Positions 19,460-27,813 of a stretch of DNA of 64,000 bases are shown one piece after another. Positions within the stretch are counted from its first letter, which is position 1; every line of letters starts with the position of its first letter. Under the pieces are notes generated by a model. The model did not search any database. It worked only from the letters and a program-made list of their open reading frames with translations, and was not told where the DNA came from. Source of the stretch: Gordonia jacobaea. GTDB taxonomy: Bacteria; Actinomycetota; Actinomycetes; Mycobacteriales; Mycobacteriaceae. The stretch spans positions 186,001 through 250,000 of the forward strand of contig NZ_LDTZ01000019.1 in assembly GCF_001186365.1 (NCBI RefSeq), written 5' to 3'. Both the position numbers and the translations under genes were made by a program.

Positions 19460-21889
19460 ATGCCTCAATCCGGTGATCGGAAATCGGCTGTCACCAAGGC
19501 CTTCTCGGTGATACGCAAGAAGGCCGCCGAACGCCTGGAGGGGGCGTCGAGCCGGACCTACTCGTCGCCGACCAAGAACTCGGCCGCGGCTGCGCCCACC
19601 GCCCGACCATCGACGCCCAGCGAGACTGCGGGCACTAAGCAGTCGGCGGACAAGGAAAAACCGGCGGGCGCCGAGGCGACAACTGGCACGGATACACAAT
19701 CGGGGGAATCGGGAACATCTGTGGACAAGTCTCAGGTCGATGAAGCGGGCGCCGGCGGCGCGCAGGGGACAGATTCACGGCCGAGCGGCCCGAAGCCCCG
19801 TGGAGGTCGAGGCATCGACTCCGCGACCAAAGTGATCTCGCGAGATCAGCTTCCCGACCCCAGCACGCTTGACGACCTCGACGACATCGACCCCCTCGCG
19901 GGCGGCACCGAGGCCGACGACGCCGACTCCGCAGCAACTGCCACAGAGAGTTCAGAGGCGAAGAGTTCGGACAGCGAGAGCTCGGACGACAAGCGCCCAG
20001 TAGTGAAGGTCGCCGGGACGGCCTCGCCGAGCGCCACCGACACCACGGTGATCAATCGCGACGACCTGCCGGACACCAGCGACATGCCCGACCTCGACGA
20101 CGTCGACATCACAGGCACCGACTCTCCGGAAGAGTCCAACGCTGAAGAGACCGCTGGCAGCGAGGACACCGACAGCGCCGAGACAATCGACAGCGCAGAG
20201 AAGCCAGACGGCGCAGAAGAAACCGACAGCGCAGAAGAGGCCGATCAGGGCAACGCGGGGAAGATCGCGGCCGCGGGCGCGGTCGCAGCGGGAGTCGCAG
20301 GCGCGGCCGCTGTAGAGGCGCACGACACCGACGACGCCGAGACCGACGAGACCGACACAGACGAGAAGGCAGTCGAAGAGAGCGACACCGACGAGAAGGT
20401 AGTCGACGAGACAGCCGACGACGCCGCCGAGTTCCCTGCGGCTGACGAGTCGTCTGCCGCCGAAATCGAAGACGCCGACGACACCGCGGACGCCGTCGCT
20501 GCCGACCGCGCCGAGGCGGAGTCCGAAGCGAAGCTCGACGACGCCGATCCCGAAACCGTCGACGCCACCGATGCCGAGCACGAGAAGGAAGACGCCGAAG
20601 CTCGCCTCGAAGCCTTCGAAGCGACCACGGACGCGGGTGACCTGAGCGTCGAAGAAGCCGCAACCGACGGAGACATCGGCGACTTCGAGCCCATCGACGA
20701 GATCGACCAGGCCGACGAGCCAGGCGACGAAACACCAACGGCCGCAGCGGCTTCGGCGGCTGCTGCCACCTCCGCGGCCGCTGCCACTTCCGCGGCCGCC
20801 GTCTCATCCGAGTCCGACGACACCGCCGACACCGAGGCCGGCACCGAGACTGGCGTCGACGACGAGACAGTTGCCGAAGACGAGACCGAGCACGGCGACG
20901 CACCCGCCGAGGTTGACGACGTCGACGACGCATCGGCTGAGGCCGAGCCCGAAACCGACGCCGAACAAGCCGACGCCGAACAAGCCGACACCGACGGGGC
21001 GGCCGACGCGGAAACCGCAGAAGATGACAGCACTTCTGTCGATGAAGAGCTCACCGACGAAGAGCCCGTCGAGGAAGAGCTCACCGACGAGGAACCCACA
21101 GGCGAAGAGCTCACCGACGAGCAGCCCGCTGACGACGAAGACACCATCGACGGCGAGGCGGAGACCGTCGCGCTGAAGGCACAGAAGCCCGACGCCCCGA
21201 CAGACAGCACCACCAGCGACAGCGCCACCACCGACAAGGTGAACATCGGCAAGGGCGCCGCGGTTGTCGGTGGCGCGGCTGCCGCGGGAGCCGCCGCAGT
21301 CGGAGCGGGCGCAGCAGCAGGGTCCACAGCGAAGACCGCACAAACGTCGGCGGCTCGTCCCTCGACGTCTTCCGGTTGGTCGACCACCCCGCACCAGCCC
21401 CAGGTGATTCCGCCTGCCGGAACGTCGACGCCGACTCCTGCGAAGAGCAAGGGAGGCTCCAGTCGTCGTGTGCTGCTGACAGTCGGAGCGCTCGTCGTCC
21501 TGGCGCTGATCGTCGTGGGAGTTGTGTGGGGCGTTATCGCATCGCGCGCCAAGCCTGCAGCCGACCAGGCTGCCGACACAGCGTCGAAGTTCTCCACCGC
21601 CCTCTACAACGGCGACCTCTCGACCCTGCGGTCAGTGACGTGCGGCCAGGAGAATCAGTTCTATACCAACATCTCCGACGCAGATTTCCAGAAGATCTAC
21701 TCGGCGCAGAAGGCGCGCAACGAGTTGGTCCGCACCGGAGACATCAAGGCGTCGAAGGTGACCGACGACGGGGCCAAGGCGGTCGTCGAGGTGACTGCCT
21801 ACCAAACCAGCAAGCCCAACGAGCCTCAGACCGTCACCATCAATCTCCAGAAGGACGGCAGCGACTGGAAGGTCTGCACGCCGCGGTGA
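19460..21889 (+). CDS. Rv0361-like membrane protein with greatly expanded acidic region
   Basis: An 809-residue protein by position and C-terminus equivalent to Rv0361 (about 275 residues). Residues 1-120 are Ser/Thr/Ala rich. About 120-590 is a highly acidic, repetitive stretch of Asp, Glu, Ala and Thr, with tandem EELTDEEP units near 530-555. Two Ala/Gly/Val hydrophobic patches occur near residues 270 and 600. A certain membrane helix (VLLTVGALVVLALIVVGVVWG) lies near 675-695. The last 115 residues form a folded extracytoplasmic domain with two Cys (VTCGQENQ and WKVCTPR), resembling DUF4878/lumazine-binding-like modules. The N-terminal acidic part should be cytosolic. Function unknown. Confidence 0.85.
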   Translation: MPQSGDRKSAVTKAFSVIRKKAAERLEGASSRTYSSPTKNSAAAAPTARPSTPSETAGTKQSADKEKPAGAEATTGTDTQSGESGTSVDKSQVDEAGAGGAQGTDSRPSGPKPRGGRGIDSATKVISRDQLPDPSTLDDLDDIDPLAGGTEADDADSAATATESSEAKSSDSESSDDKRPVVKVAGTASPSATDTTVINRDDLPDTSDMPDLDDVDITGTDSPEESNAEETAGSEDTDSAETIDSAEKPDGAEETDSAEEADQGNAGKIAAAGAVAAGVAGAAAVEAHDTDDAETDETDTDEKAVEESDTDEKVVDETADDAAEFPAADESSAAEIEDADDTADAVAADRAEAESEAKLDDADPETVDATDAEHEKEDAEARLEAFEATTDAGDLSVEEAATDGDIGDFEPIDEIDQADEPGDETPTAAAASAAAATSAAAATSAAAVSSESDDTADTEAGTETGVDDETVAEDETEHGDAPAEVDDVDDASAEAEPETDAEQADAEQADTDGAADAETAEDDSTSVDEELTDEEPVEEELTDEEPTGEELTDEQPADDEDTIDGEAETVALKAQKPDAPTDSTTSDSATTDKVNIGKGAAVVGGAAAAGAAAVGAGAAAGSTAKTAQTSAARPSTSSGWSTTPHQPQVIPPAGTSTPTPAKSKGGSSRRVLLTVGALVVLALIVVGVVWGVIASRAKPAADQAADTASKFSTALYNGDLSTLRSVTCGQENQFYTNISDADFQKIYSAQKARNELVRTGDIKASKVTDDGAKAVVEVTAYQTSKPNEPQTVTINLQKDGSDWKVCTPR

Positions 21890-22224
21890 CCGGTCGCAGG
21901 GCGCCAGGTCCCGTACGCGACGACATACCCGGCACAGGGTGGGTGCCGGGTGGCCACGCGCCGGTCCACCGTCCGACGACCCAGCCGTTACGGGTTACGC
22001 CTCGACCAGCGCGACGCTCCTACGTCCCGTCCGCCGACGCGCCGGGCGCCATACCGTCCGTCCATCCGGCTCACCACGACGCTCCTGCGCGGCGCCCCGA
22101 TCCTCGGAGCGTTCATTCTCAGCGGGTCAGGGTGCAGCGTCGAGCCGACCCCTCGGTGATCTGCGCGGCCATCGCCATGGCCGTGTTGGCACTGACCGTC
22201 GCCGTCGGATTGATCTGGTCCTGA
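21886..22224 (+). CDS. Candidate small tail-anchored membrane protein
   Basis: A 112-codon frame starting at a GTG that overlaps the stop of the Rv0361-like gene (GTGA). The N-terminal 88 residues are Pro/Arg/His rich; the C-terminus is a single hydrophobic helix (VICAAIAMAVLALTVAVGLIW), placing the rest in the cytosol. The reading frame ends just before a strong hairpin, which fits a real operon end. Codon third positions are GC-rich. I know no family, and overlapping shadow frames are possible, so confidence is moderate. Confidence 0.5.
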   Translation: MTGRRAPGPVRDDIPGTGWVPGGHAPVHRPTTQPLRVTPRPARRSYVPSADAPGAIPSVHPAHHDAPARRPDPRSVHSQRVRVQRRADPSVICAAIAMAVLALTVAVGLIWS

Positions 22225-22248
22225 CCGCACTCAGCGCGTAGGCCCGTT

Positions 22249-22297
22249 GTTGCGGTTGCCCAGAGGCTCGGAAACCGCGCTTCTGGGCAACCGCAAC
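22249..22297 (+). terminator. Strong hairpin after the Rv0361-like operon
   Basis: A perfect 16-bp inverted repeat (GTTGCGGTTGCCCAGA and its complement) encloses a 17-base loop, about 25 bases after the small membrane-protein stop. It lacks a clear T run, which is common in actinobacterial terminators. Confidence 0.6.
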
Positions 22298-22336
22298 TCG
22301 CGGCCGATCGCATCCTCTTCCGCCACCCCGACACAA

Positions 22337-22379
22337 ACAACGCGCGCCCCCTCCCGAACCGAGAGAGGGCGCGCGTTGT
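22337..22379 (-). terminator. Terminator of fba
   Basis: The arms ACAACGCGCGCCC and GGGCGCGCGTTGT form a perfect 13-bp stem around a 17-base loop, 12 bases beyond the fba stop. It should end transcription from the fba side and back up the hairpin at 22249 for the opposite strand. Confidence 0.75.
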
Positions 22380-22391
22380 GTGAGAGAAAAG

Positions 22392-23426
22392 TCAGGCGCT
22401 GATCGACTTGCCGTTCGACTTCAGGTCGTCGCACGCCTCGACGACGCGCTCGGACATGCTGGTCTCGGCCTTCTTCGACCAGACGCGCGGGTCGTAGGCC
22501 TTCTTGTTGCCGACCTCGCCGTCGACCTTCAGCACGCCGTCGTAGTTGCTGAACATGTGCCCGGCGATCGGTCGCGTGTAGGCGTACTGGGTGTCGGTGT
22601 CGACGTTCATCTTGACGACGCCGTAGGTGAGCGCTTCCTCGATCTCGCTCTTGAGCGAGCCCGATCCGCCGTGGAACACGAAGTCGAACGGCTTGGAGCC
22701 CTCGGGCAGGCCGAGCTTCTTGCTGGCGACGTCCTGGCCCAGCTTGAGCACATCGGGACGCAGCTTCACGTTGCCAGGCTTGTAGACGCCGTGGACGTTA
22801 CCGAAGGTGGCCGCGAGCAGGTACTTGCCCTTCTCACCCGCGCCGAGCGCGTCGACGGTCTTCTCGAAGTCCTCAGCAGAGGTGTAGAGCTTGTCGTTGA
22901 TCTCCGCCTCGACACCGTCTTCTTCACCACCGACGACGCCGATCTCGACCTCGAGGATGATCTTCGCCGCAGCGGCCTTGGCGAGCAGTTCCTGCGCGAT
23001 CTCGAGGTTCTCGTCGATCGGCACAGCGCTGCCGTCCCACATATGCGACTGGAACAGCGGATTCTTGCCGGCGTCGACGCGCTCCTGGGAGATCGCGAGC
23101 AGCGGACGCACGTAGGTGTCGAGCTTGTCCTTGGGACAGTGGTCGGTGTGCAGCGCGATCGTCACGTCGTACTTGGCGGCAACCACGTGCGCGAACTCGG
23201 CGAGCGCAACCGCGCCCGTCACCATGTCCTTGACGCCGAGGCCCGAGCCGAACTCGGCCCCACCGGTGGAGAACTGGATGATGCCGTCGCTCCCGGCATC
23301 GGCGAAGCCCTTGATGGCCGCATTGATCGTCGACGACGAGGTGCAGTTGATCGCGGGAAATGCGTAGCCACCCTCCTTCGCCTTCGCGTACATCTCGGCG
23401 TACTGCTCTGGGGTTGCAATGGGCAT
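22392..23426 (-). CDS. fba: Class II fructose-bisphosphate aldolase
   Basis: A zinc-dependent aldolase that cleaves fructose-1,6-bisphosphate to dihydroxyacetone phosphate and glyceraldehyde-3-phosphate. The 344 residues match Rv0363c in length. Metal-site residues are in IALHTDHCPKDK near residue 95; the phosphate-binding glycine stretch is in FVFHGGSGS near 250; NVDTDTQYA follows. GGAGG precedes the ATG at 23426. It is monocistronic with its own terminator. The position between the Rv0361-like gene and the DedA genes follows M. tuberculosis, but mgtE (Rv0362) is absent here. Confidence 0.97.
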   Translation of the reverse strand: MPIATPEQYAEMYAKAKEGGYAFPAINCTSSSTINAAIKGFADAGSDGIIQFSTGGAEFGSGLGVKDMVTGAVALAEFAHVVAAKYDVTIALHTDHCPKDKLDTYVRPLLAISQERVDAGKNPLFQSHMWDGSAVPIDENLEIAQELLAKAAAAKIILEVEIGVVGGEEDGVEAEINDKLYTSAEDFEKTVDALGAGEKGKYLLAATFGNVHGVYKPGNVKLRPDVLKLGQDVASKKLGLPEGSKPFDFVFHGGSGSLKSEIEEALTYGVVKMNVDTDTQYAYTRPIAGHMFSNYDGVLKVDGEVGNKKAYDPRVWSKKAETSMSERVVEACDDLKSNGKSISA

Positions 23427-23603
23427 GTCACGTCCTCCAACCGGGTGGGATCTCACACTTCGAGCTCTGTTGAGTCCCCCTCAGTATGGCAAGTGCCACT
23501 CCAGCGCGTGCAGGACGCTCTCACCTGCGTCTAAACCTCCGCGTCGACGCCTGCGCCCGCGCGCGAATAGGACGCTTTGTCCGTTTCCGCTACCCTCGGA
23601 GCC

Positions 23604-24332
23604 GTGACCGCCTCTGTTCTCGACGCCACAGCCCCCGTTCTCGCAGCAACGACGACCGACCTCGCCCTCCTCCCCGGCTTCCTCGACCCCGTCAACCTGC
23701 TGAACTCCTTCGGCACCTGGATTCTCGCCGGACTGCTGTTGGTGGTCTTCATCGAGTCAGGACTGCTCTTCCCGCTACTCCCAGGCGACTCACTGCTCTT
23801 CACCGCGGGCCTGATCGTGGCTGCGAAGTCGGCCGACATCGAGCCGTTCGCCCCACTGTGGGTGTTGCTGGTGACCATTCCGATCGCGGCGTTCCTCGGC
23901 GACCAGGTCGGGTACCTCATCGGCAACAGACTCGGGTACTCCCTGTTCAAGCCGGACGCCCGCATCTTGAAGCAGTCCTACATCGTCGAGGCCCACGAGT
24001 TCTTCGAGAAGCACGGCCCCATCACGATCTTCCTGGCGCGCTTCGTGCCGATCGTGCGCACCTATGCACCGCTGGTCGCCGGAGCTGCAAAGATGCGCTA
24101 CTCGACGTTCCTCGCCTACAACGCGATCGGCGCAGTCGTCTGGGGTGCAGGCGTCACGCTCCTGGGCTACTTCCTCGGCCAGATCGCATTCATTCGCGAC
24201 AACGTCGACGTGATCTTCCTGCTGATCGTCTTCATCTCGGTGCTCCCGATCATCTCCGAGGTGGTCAAGCGCTGGCGGCGCTCCCGCCAACCCGTCGTCG
24301 AAGAGAAGGTCGACGCCGCGGAGCGCGCATAG
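23604..24332 (+). CDS. DedA family membrane protein (first of tandem pair)
   Basis: A 242-residue DedA/SNARE-associated family protein, probably a lipid scramblase or flippase of the cytoplasmic membrane and equivalent to Rv0364. Motifs: FIESGLLFPLLPGDSLLF near residue 50, DQVGYLIGNRLG, FFEKHGPITIFLARFVPIVRTYAPLVAGAA near 130-160 with the conserved Arg and Pro residues, and GAVVWGAG. The GTG at 23604 is preferred over a TTG nine codons upstream. A second copy follows directly. Confidence 0.9.
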   Translation: MTASVLDATAPVLAATTTDLALLPGFLDPVNLLNSFGTWILAGLLLVVFIESGLLFPLLPGDSLLFTAGLIVAAKSADIEPFAPLWVLLVTIPIAAFLGDQVGYLIGNRLGYSLFKPDARILKQSYIVEAHEFFEKHGPITIFLARFVPIVRTYAPLVAGAAKMRYSTFLAYNAIGAVVWGAGVTLLGYFLGQIAFIRDNVDVIFLLIVFISVLPIISEVVKRWRRSRQPVVEEKVDAAERA

Positions 24333-24500
24333 GACACCGCCCCGGCATAAGACACCGCCGCGTAGCGGACATAGTGGACGCCGCGGTGTAGCGCTCCTTC
24401 GATGGGGCTGCGCCACATTCGGCACTGCACGCCGGGCACGGCCGCTTCTGACAGCCACTCATTAGCTCTCGGACAGCTTCGCCAAGTAGCCTGGTGACCC

Positions 24501-25238
24501 GTGATCGACACCGCACTTGCCCATACGACCACCGTGGTCGCTCTCCCCGGCATTCTCGACCCCATCAACGTGCTGAGCTGGTTCGGCGCCTGGGCGTTCT
24601 GGGGGCTGCTCCTGGTCGTCTTCATCGAGTCGGGTGTGCTGTTCCCGGTCCTCCCCGGTGACTCGCTGCTGTTCGTCGCGGGCATGGTGGTCGCGGCAGG
24701 CGGTAAGGACGGCATCGACCAGTTCGCGTCGCTATGGCAGCTGTTGGTCTTCGTGCCGATCGCCGCGATCCTCGGCGGTCAGGTGGGTTATTGGATCGGC
24801 CGATTCATCGGGACCGAGATGTTCAAACCCGATGCCCGGTTCCTCAAGGAGCGCTATCTGATCGAGGCGCAGGAGTTCTTCGACAAGCACGGCCCGATCA
24901 CCATTTTCCTGGCCCGCTTCGTGCCCATCGTGCGCACCATCGCTCCGATCGTCGCAGGCGCCGCACGCATGAAGTGGTCGGTGTTCGCGCTCTACAACGT
25001 GATCGGCGCCATCGTCTGGGGTGCCGGCATCGTTCTGCTCGGCTACTGGCTCGGCCGGTTCGAGGTGGTGCAGAAGCTCATCGAGCCGATCTTCATCCTG
25101 ATCGTCATCCTGTCGATCGCCCCTATGCTCATCGAGTGGTATCGCCGACGACGCGCCGCGAAGAAGGTCGCGACCGACGCTGTCGCGACCTCGGAGGCGA
25201 CGGCGACGGCCGATCCGCACTCCTCCGACAACGTCTGA
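24501..25238 (+). CDS. DedA family membrane protein (second of tandem pair)
   Basis: A 245-residue paralogue of the preceding protein, identical over long stretches (FIESGVLFPVLPGDSLLF, FFDKHGPITIFLARFVPIVRT, NVIGAIVWGAG). The pair looks like a tandem duplication that has diverged at the termini. All DedA signature residues are kept, so both copies are probably functional. The 168-base gap between the genes contains several GACACCGCC-like repeats but no clear terminator, so a separate promoter is possible. The GTG start at 24501 gives the same N-terminal layout as the first copy. Confidence 0.9.
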   Translation: MIDTALAHTTTVVALPGILDPINVLSWFGAWAFWGLLLVVFIESGVLFPVLPGDSLLFVAGMVVAAGGKDGIDQFASLWQLLVFVPIAAILGGQVGYWIGRFIGTEMFKPDARFLKERYLIEAQEFFDKHGPITIFLARFVPIVRTIAPIVAGAARMKWSVFALYNVIGAIVWGAGIVLLGYWLGRFEVVQKLIEPIFILIVILSIAPMLIEWYRRRRAAKKVATDAVATSEATATADPHSSDNV

Positions 25239-25247
25239 CGCCTGGCG

Positions 25248-25955
25248 TCACCACGCGTCGTCGAGGTCGGCGTGTTGCCGAATCCACGCGTGCATGGCGA
25301 TTCCCGCGGCCACCCCGGCGTTGATGCTCCGTGTTGATCCGAACTGCGCGATCGACACCGTCAGGTCCGCCTGCGCTTGGGCGTCGTCACTGACGCCTGG
25401 CCCCTCCTGACCGAAGAGCAGTACGCATTCGCGTGGGAGATCAGCAGTTTCCAGCGGTACCGACCCCGGAGTGTTGTCGACGGCGACCACGGCGAGACCG
25501 TTATCGCGCGCCCACGTCATCAGCTCCGACACCGAATCGTGGTGCAGCAGATGCTGATAGCGATCGGTCACCATTGCTCCGCGTCGATTCCAGCGGCGTC
25601 GTCCGACGATGTGCACCGCCAACGCGGCAAACGCATTCGCGGTCCGCACCACGGTCCCGATGTTGGCGTCGTGCGCGAAGTTCTCGATGGCCACATGAAA
25701 CGGGTGTCGACGCGCGTCGATGTCATCGACGATCGCCTCGCGGCGCCAATACCGGTATGCATCAACGACATTCCGGGTATCACCCTCGGCGAGCAGTTCC
25801 GGGTCGTAGCGCGGATCGTCGGGGATTCGACCATCCCGTTCGACGTCCCACGGCCCCACTCCGACGGCGGGCCGTGCCTGCCATTCGGTGGGCCCGGGTA
25901 CGTCCGAACCCTCGGGCGAGTCAGATCCCTCAGGCGACATGCCGCCGGTCGACAT
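25248..25955 (-). CDS. TrmH/SpoU family RNA 2'-O-methyltransferase (Rv0380c-like)
   Basis: A 235-residue SPOUT methyltransferase acting on tRNA or rRNA. Family motif 1 is in ENFAHDANIGTVVRTANAFA near residue 95 (Asn and Arg present), motif 2 in CVLLFGQEGPGVS near 180, and motif 3 in GSTRSINAGVAAGIAMHAW near 205-225, which together form the knotted SAM site. The N-terminal 50 residues are an unstructured Ser/Gly/Pro stretch. The ATG at 25955 has TGAGG upstream and lies four bases after the pyrE stop, so the two genes are co-transcribed. The RNA target is not known. Confidence 0.9.
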   Translation of the reverse strand: MSTGGMSPEGSDSPEGSDVPGPTEWQARPAVGVGPWDVERDGRIPDDPRYDPELLAEGDTRNVVDAYRYWRREAIVDDIDARRHPFHVAIENFAHDANIGTVVRTANAFAALAVHIVGRRRWNRRGAMVTDRYQHLLHHDSVSELMTWARDNGLAVVAVDNTPGSVPLETADLPRECVLLFGQEGPGVSDDAQAQADLTVSIAQFGSTRSINAGVAAGIAMHAWIRQHADLDDAW

Positions 25956-25959
25956 CGCC

Positions 25960-26538
25960 TCAGGCAAGCCCGATGTCGGCGAGACCGAGGAGAGATCGGT
26001 ACGGCACACCGAGTTTCGTGATCACGTCGTCGGCGCCGGTTGCGCGGTCGACGACGGTCGCAACACCCACCACAACGGCTCCGGCCTCGCGCGCAGCCGC
26101 CACAGCGGTTGCCGGCGAATTGCCCGTGGTGCTGGTGTCCTCGACGATCAGCACCGCTTTGTCTGCGATGTCCGGGCCCTCTACCTGACGCTGCATTCCG
26201 TGCGCCTTGGCCGCCTTGCGCACCACGAATGCGTCGATGGGGCGTCCGGGCGCGTGCATGATCGCGGTCGCAACCGGGTCGGCACCCAACGTCAGTCCGC
26301 CGACCGACTGGTATCCCCAGTCGGCGGTGAGTTGACGCATGAGCTTGCCGATCAGCGGCGACGCCTCGTGATGCAGCGTGGCGCGTCGCAGGTCGACGTA
26401 GTAGTCGGCTTCACGTCCTGACGACAACGTCACCTTGCCGTGCACCACAGACAGTTCGGCGACGAGTCGCGCGAGCGCCGCGCGGGCGTCGCCGTCGACC
26501 TCGGGGGTCGCGGATGCGGAGGGCGTTGAGGAGGTCAC
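25960..26538 (-). CDS. pyrE: Orotate phosphoribosyltransferase PyrE
   Basis: Joins orotate to PRPP to give orotidine monophosphate in pyrimidine synthesis. The 192 residues include the substrate motif VTLSSGREADYYVDLR near residue 35, GLTLGADPVA, the flexible-loop RKAAKAHG, and the PRPP-binding VLIVEDTSTTGNS near 130. The start is GTG at 26538. Gene order with the TrmH-family gene and the Rv0383c-like gene is that of M. tuberculosis Rv0380c-Rv0383c. Confidence 0.96.
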   Translation of the reverse strand: MTSSTPSASATPEVDGDARAALARLVAELSVVHGKVTLSSGREADYYVDLRRATLHHEASPLIGKLMRQLTADWGYQSVGGLTLGADPVATAIMHAPGRPIDAFVVRKAAKAHGMQRQVEGPDIADKAVLIVEDTSTTGNSPATAVAAAREAGAVVVGVATVVDRATGADDVITKLGVPYRSLLGLADIGLA

Positions 26539-26619
26539 AGTCGGCTCACTCTTCCTGCTCGTGCGTCGCGGTCGGGATATCTCGATGGCTGATTGTGTCT
26601 CGAAAGCTGCGTGAAACGC

Positions 26620-27567
26620 TCAGTCACGACGATGATGCCGATTGGAGCGCTCACCCGTCTCGGGCGGCTGCGCACTGCGTGATCGCCGCACCGGCATCGG
26701 GGTCATGCCGCGGCCGGTCGACGGCGTCGACGCACGCCTGGCTCCGGTCTCACTCTGCGGTTGCTCGGCCTGTGGTGGCTGGCCCTGTGGTTGCTGGTTC
26801 TGGGGTGGCGGTTGGCGGCGTGTCGCGGGAGCTGCTGCCTCCTGCGCCTGAATGCGCGCCCGACGTTCCTTGTCGCGCATCGACTCGGTCTTCTCGTCGG
26901 CGAACTCTTCGCGCGTCGGCCCGTGCGGATCGCGCGGGTCCGGCGGATCCTGGGGGTCCTGCACCGGCGGGAGTACACGCAGCAGGTCAGCGAAGCGTCG
27001 AACCACTTCGAGTCCCGTGTCGAGCTTGGTCGCGTCATCGGTCAACGGCATCGAACCGAGCGCCCAATTACCTTCGTCCCACAGCACCTCGACGTACGAC
27101 GGCGCGTTGTTGGCCAGCGCGACCATCCTCCGGTCACACACCCGTCGTGCGACGTCGAGGTCGTTGGAGAACATGACACGCGGTCCCATCGCACCGAGCA
27201 GTTCGACGTCGTCCTCGGCGGGCGCGAGCACGTCCTCGTGGCGAAGGTCGACGATCACGTTCGACGGCGCATTGCGGCGTACCGCGATGACGGTTGCGGT
27301 ATCAGCGAGGTCGAAGACGACAGCCTCGGCACCGCCATAAACTCCGTATGCGACATCTTGAACCCCGACGCCGTCGGGAACATTCATCGTCGCGCGGTGG
27401 AACACCTTGCGCAGCTTGGTATCTGAGGCACGGTAGGAGAAGTCGTGGGCATCACCCCACACGGCACGCCGGTGGCGGGTGCCGCTGGAACGCTTGCGGT
27501 CGAGCCACAGCAGGGCCGCCGCACCGGCCAGCGCCACGGCTGCGATCACGAAATAGACGATGGTCAT
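26620..27567 (-). CDS. Conserved membrane-anchored protein (Rv0383c-like)
   Basis: A 315-residue protein of unknown function, equivalent by position to Rv0383c. An N-terminal hydrophobic helix (TIVYFVIAAVALAGAAALLWL) acts as an uncleaved anchor. A folded region of about 190 residues follows, with PSYVEVLWDEGNWALGSMPL. The last 100 residues are Pro/Gln/Arg-rich low complexity with a run of basic residues. A TAGGCT lies nine bases before the ATG, so the mRNA may be leaderless. The conserved neighbour clpB is displaced here by 28 kb of other genes. Confidence 0.8.
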   Translation of the reverse strand: MTIVYFVIAAVALAGAAALLWLDRKRSSGTRHRRAVWGDAHDFSYRASDTKLRKVFHRATMNVPDGVGVQDVAYGVYGGAEAVVFDLADTATVIAVRRNAPSNVIVDLRHEDVLAPAEDDVELLGAMGPRVMFSNDLDVARRVCDRRMVALANNAPSYVEVLWDEGNWALGSMPLTDDATKLDTGLEVVRRFADLLRVLPPVQDPQDPPDPRDPHGPTREEFADEKTESMRDKERRARIQAQEAAAPATRRQPPPQNQQPQGQPPQAEQPQSETGARRASTPSTGRGMTPMPVRRSRSAQPPETGERSNRHHRRD

Positions 27568-27595
27568 CGCGCTACAGCCTACTTCAGGGGCACGC

Positions 27596-27813
27596 CGCTG
27601 ATCGAGAATGCCTCGCTGCTGATCGAGCGCGCCCCACCCAACCGCTGATCGAGCCCACCCCCGCTGATCGAGCTTGTCGAGATCACCGACCGAGCCCACC
27701 AACAGAGGCGCACCGTGGTTTCGACACGGCAGCTCGCTACGCTCGCGGCCTGCTCAACCAGCAGAAGACCCCCGCTGATCGAGCGCCCCCCGCTGATCGA
27801 GCTTGTCGAGATC
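27596..27813. repeat. Cluster of palindromic CTGATCGAG...CTCGAGATC repeats
   Basis: The interval holds two full copies (27662-27684 and 27791-27813) of a 23-bp unit of the form CGCTGATCGAGC-TTGTCGAGATC, plus truncated CTGATCGAG copies near 27597, 27616, 27644 and 27780. Between them lies a longer palindromic block, GTGGTTTCGACACGG...CTCGCTACGCTCGCGG...CTCAACCAGC. The unit is an imperfect inverted repeat around CGAGCTTGTCGAG. The last copy contains the stop codon of the hydroxyacid dehydrogenase gene. A G-for-A variant of the same unit is found in kdpA. Confidence 0.85.

Noticed and set aside
20245-21597. A 450-codon Ser/Ala-rich frame on the minus strand and other long frames across the acidic-repeat gene
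   Set aside because: They are mirror images of GAC/GAG/GCC-rich codons in the plus-strand gene. They lack start signals and any family resemblance.
21950-22159. Possible lipoprotein reading ILSGSGCSVEPTPR
   Set aside because: The stretch before the Cys is Arg/Pro rich and not a signal peptide; the overlapping GTGA-coupled frame is a better candidate.
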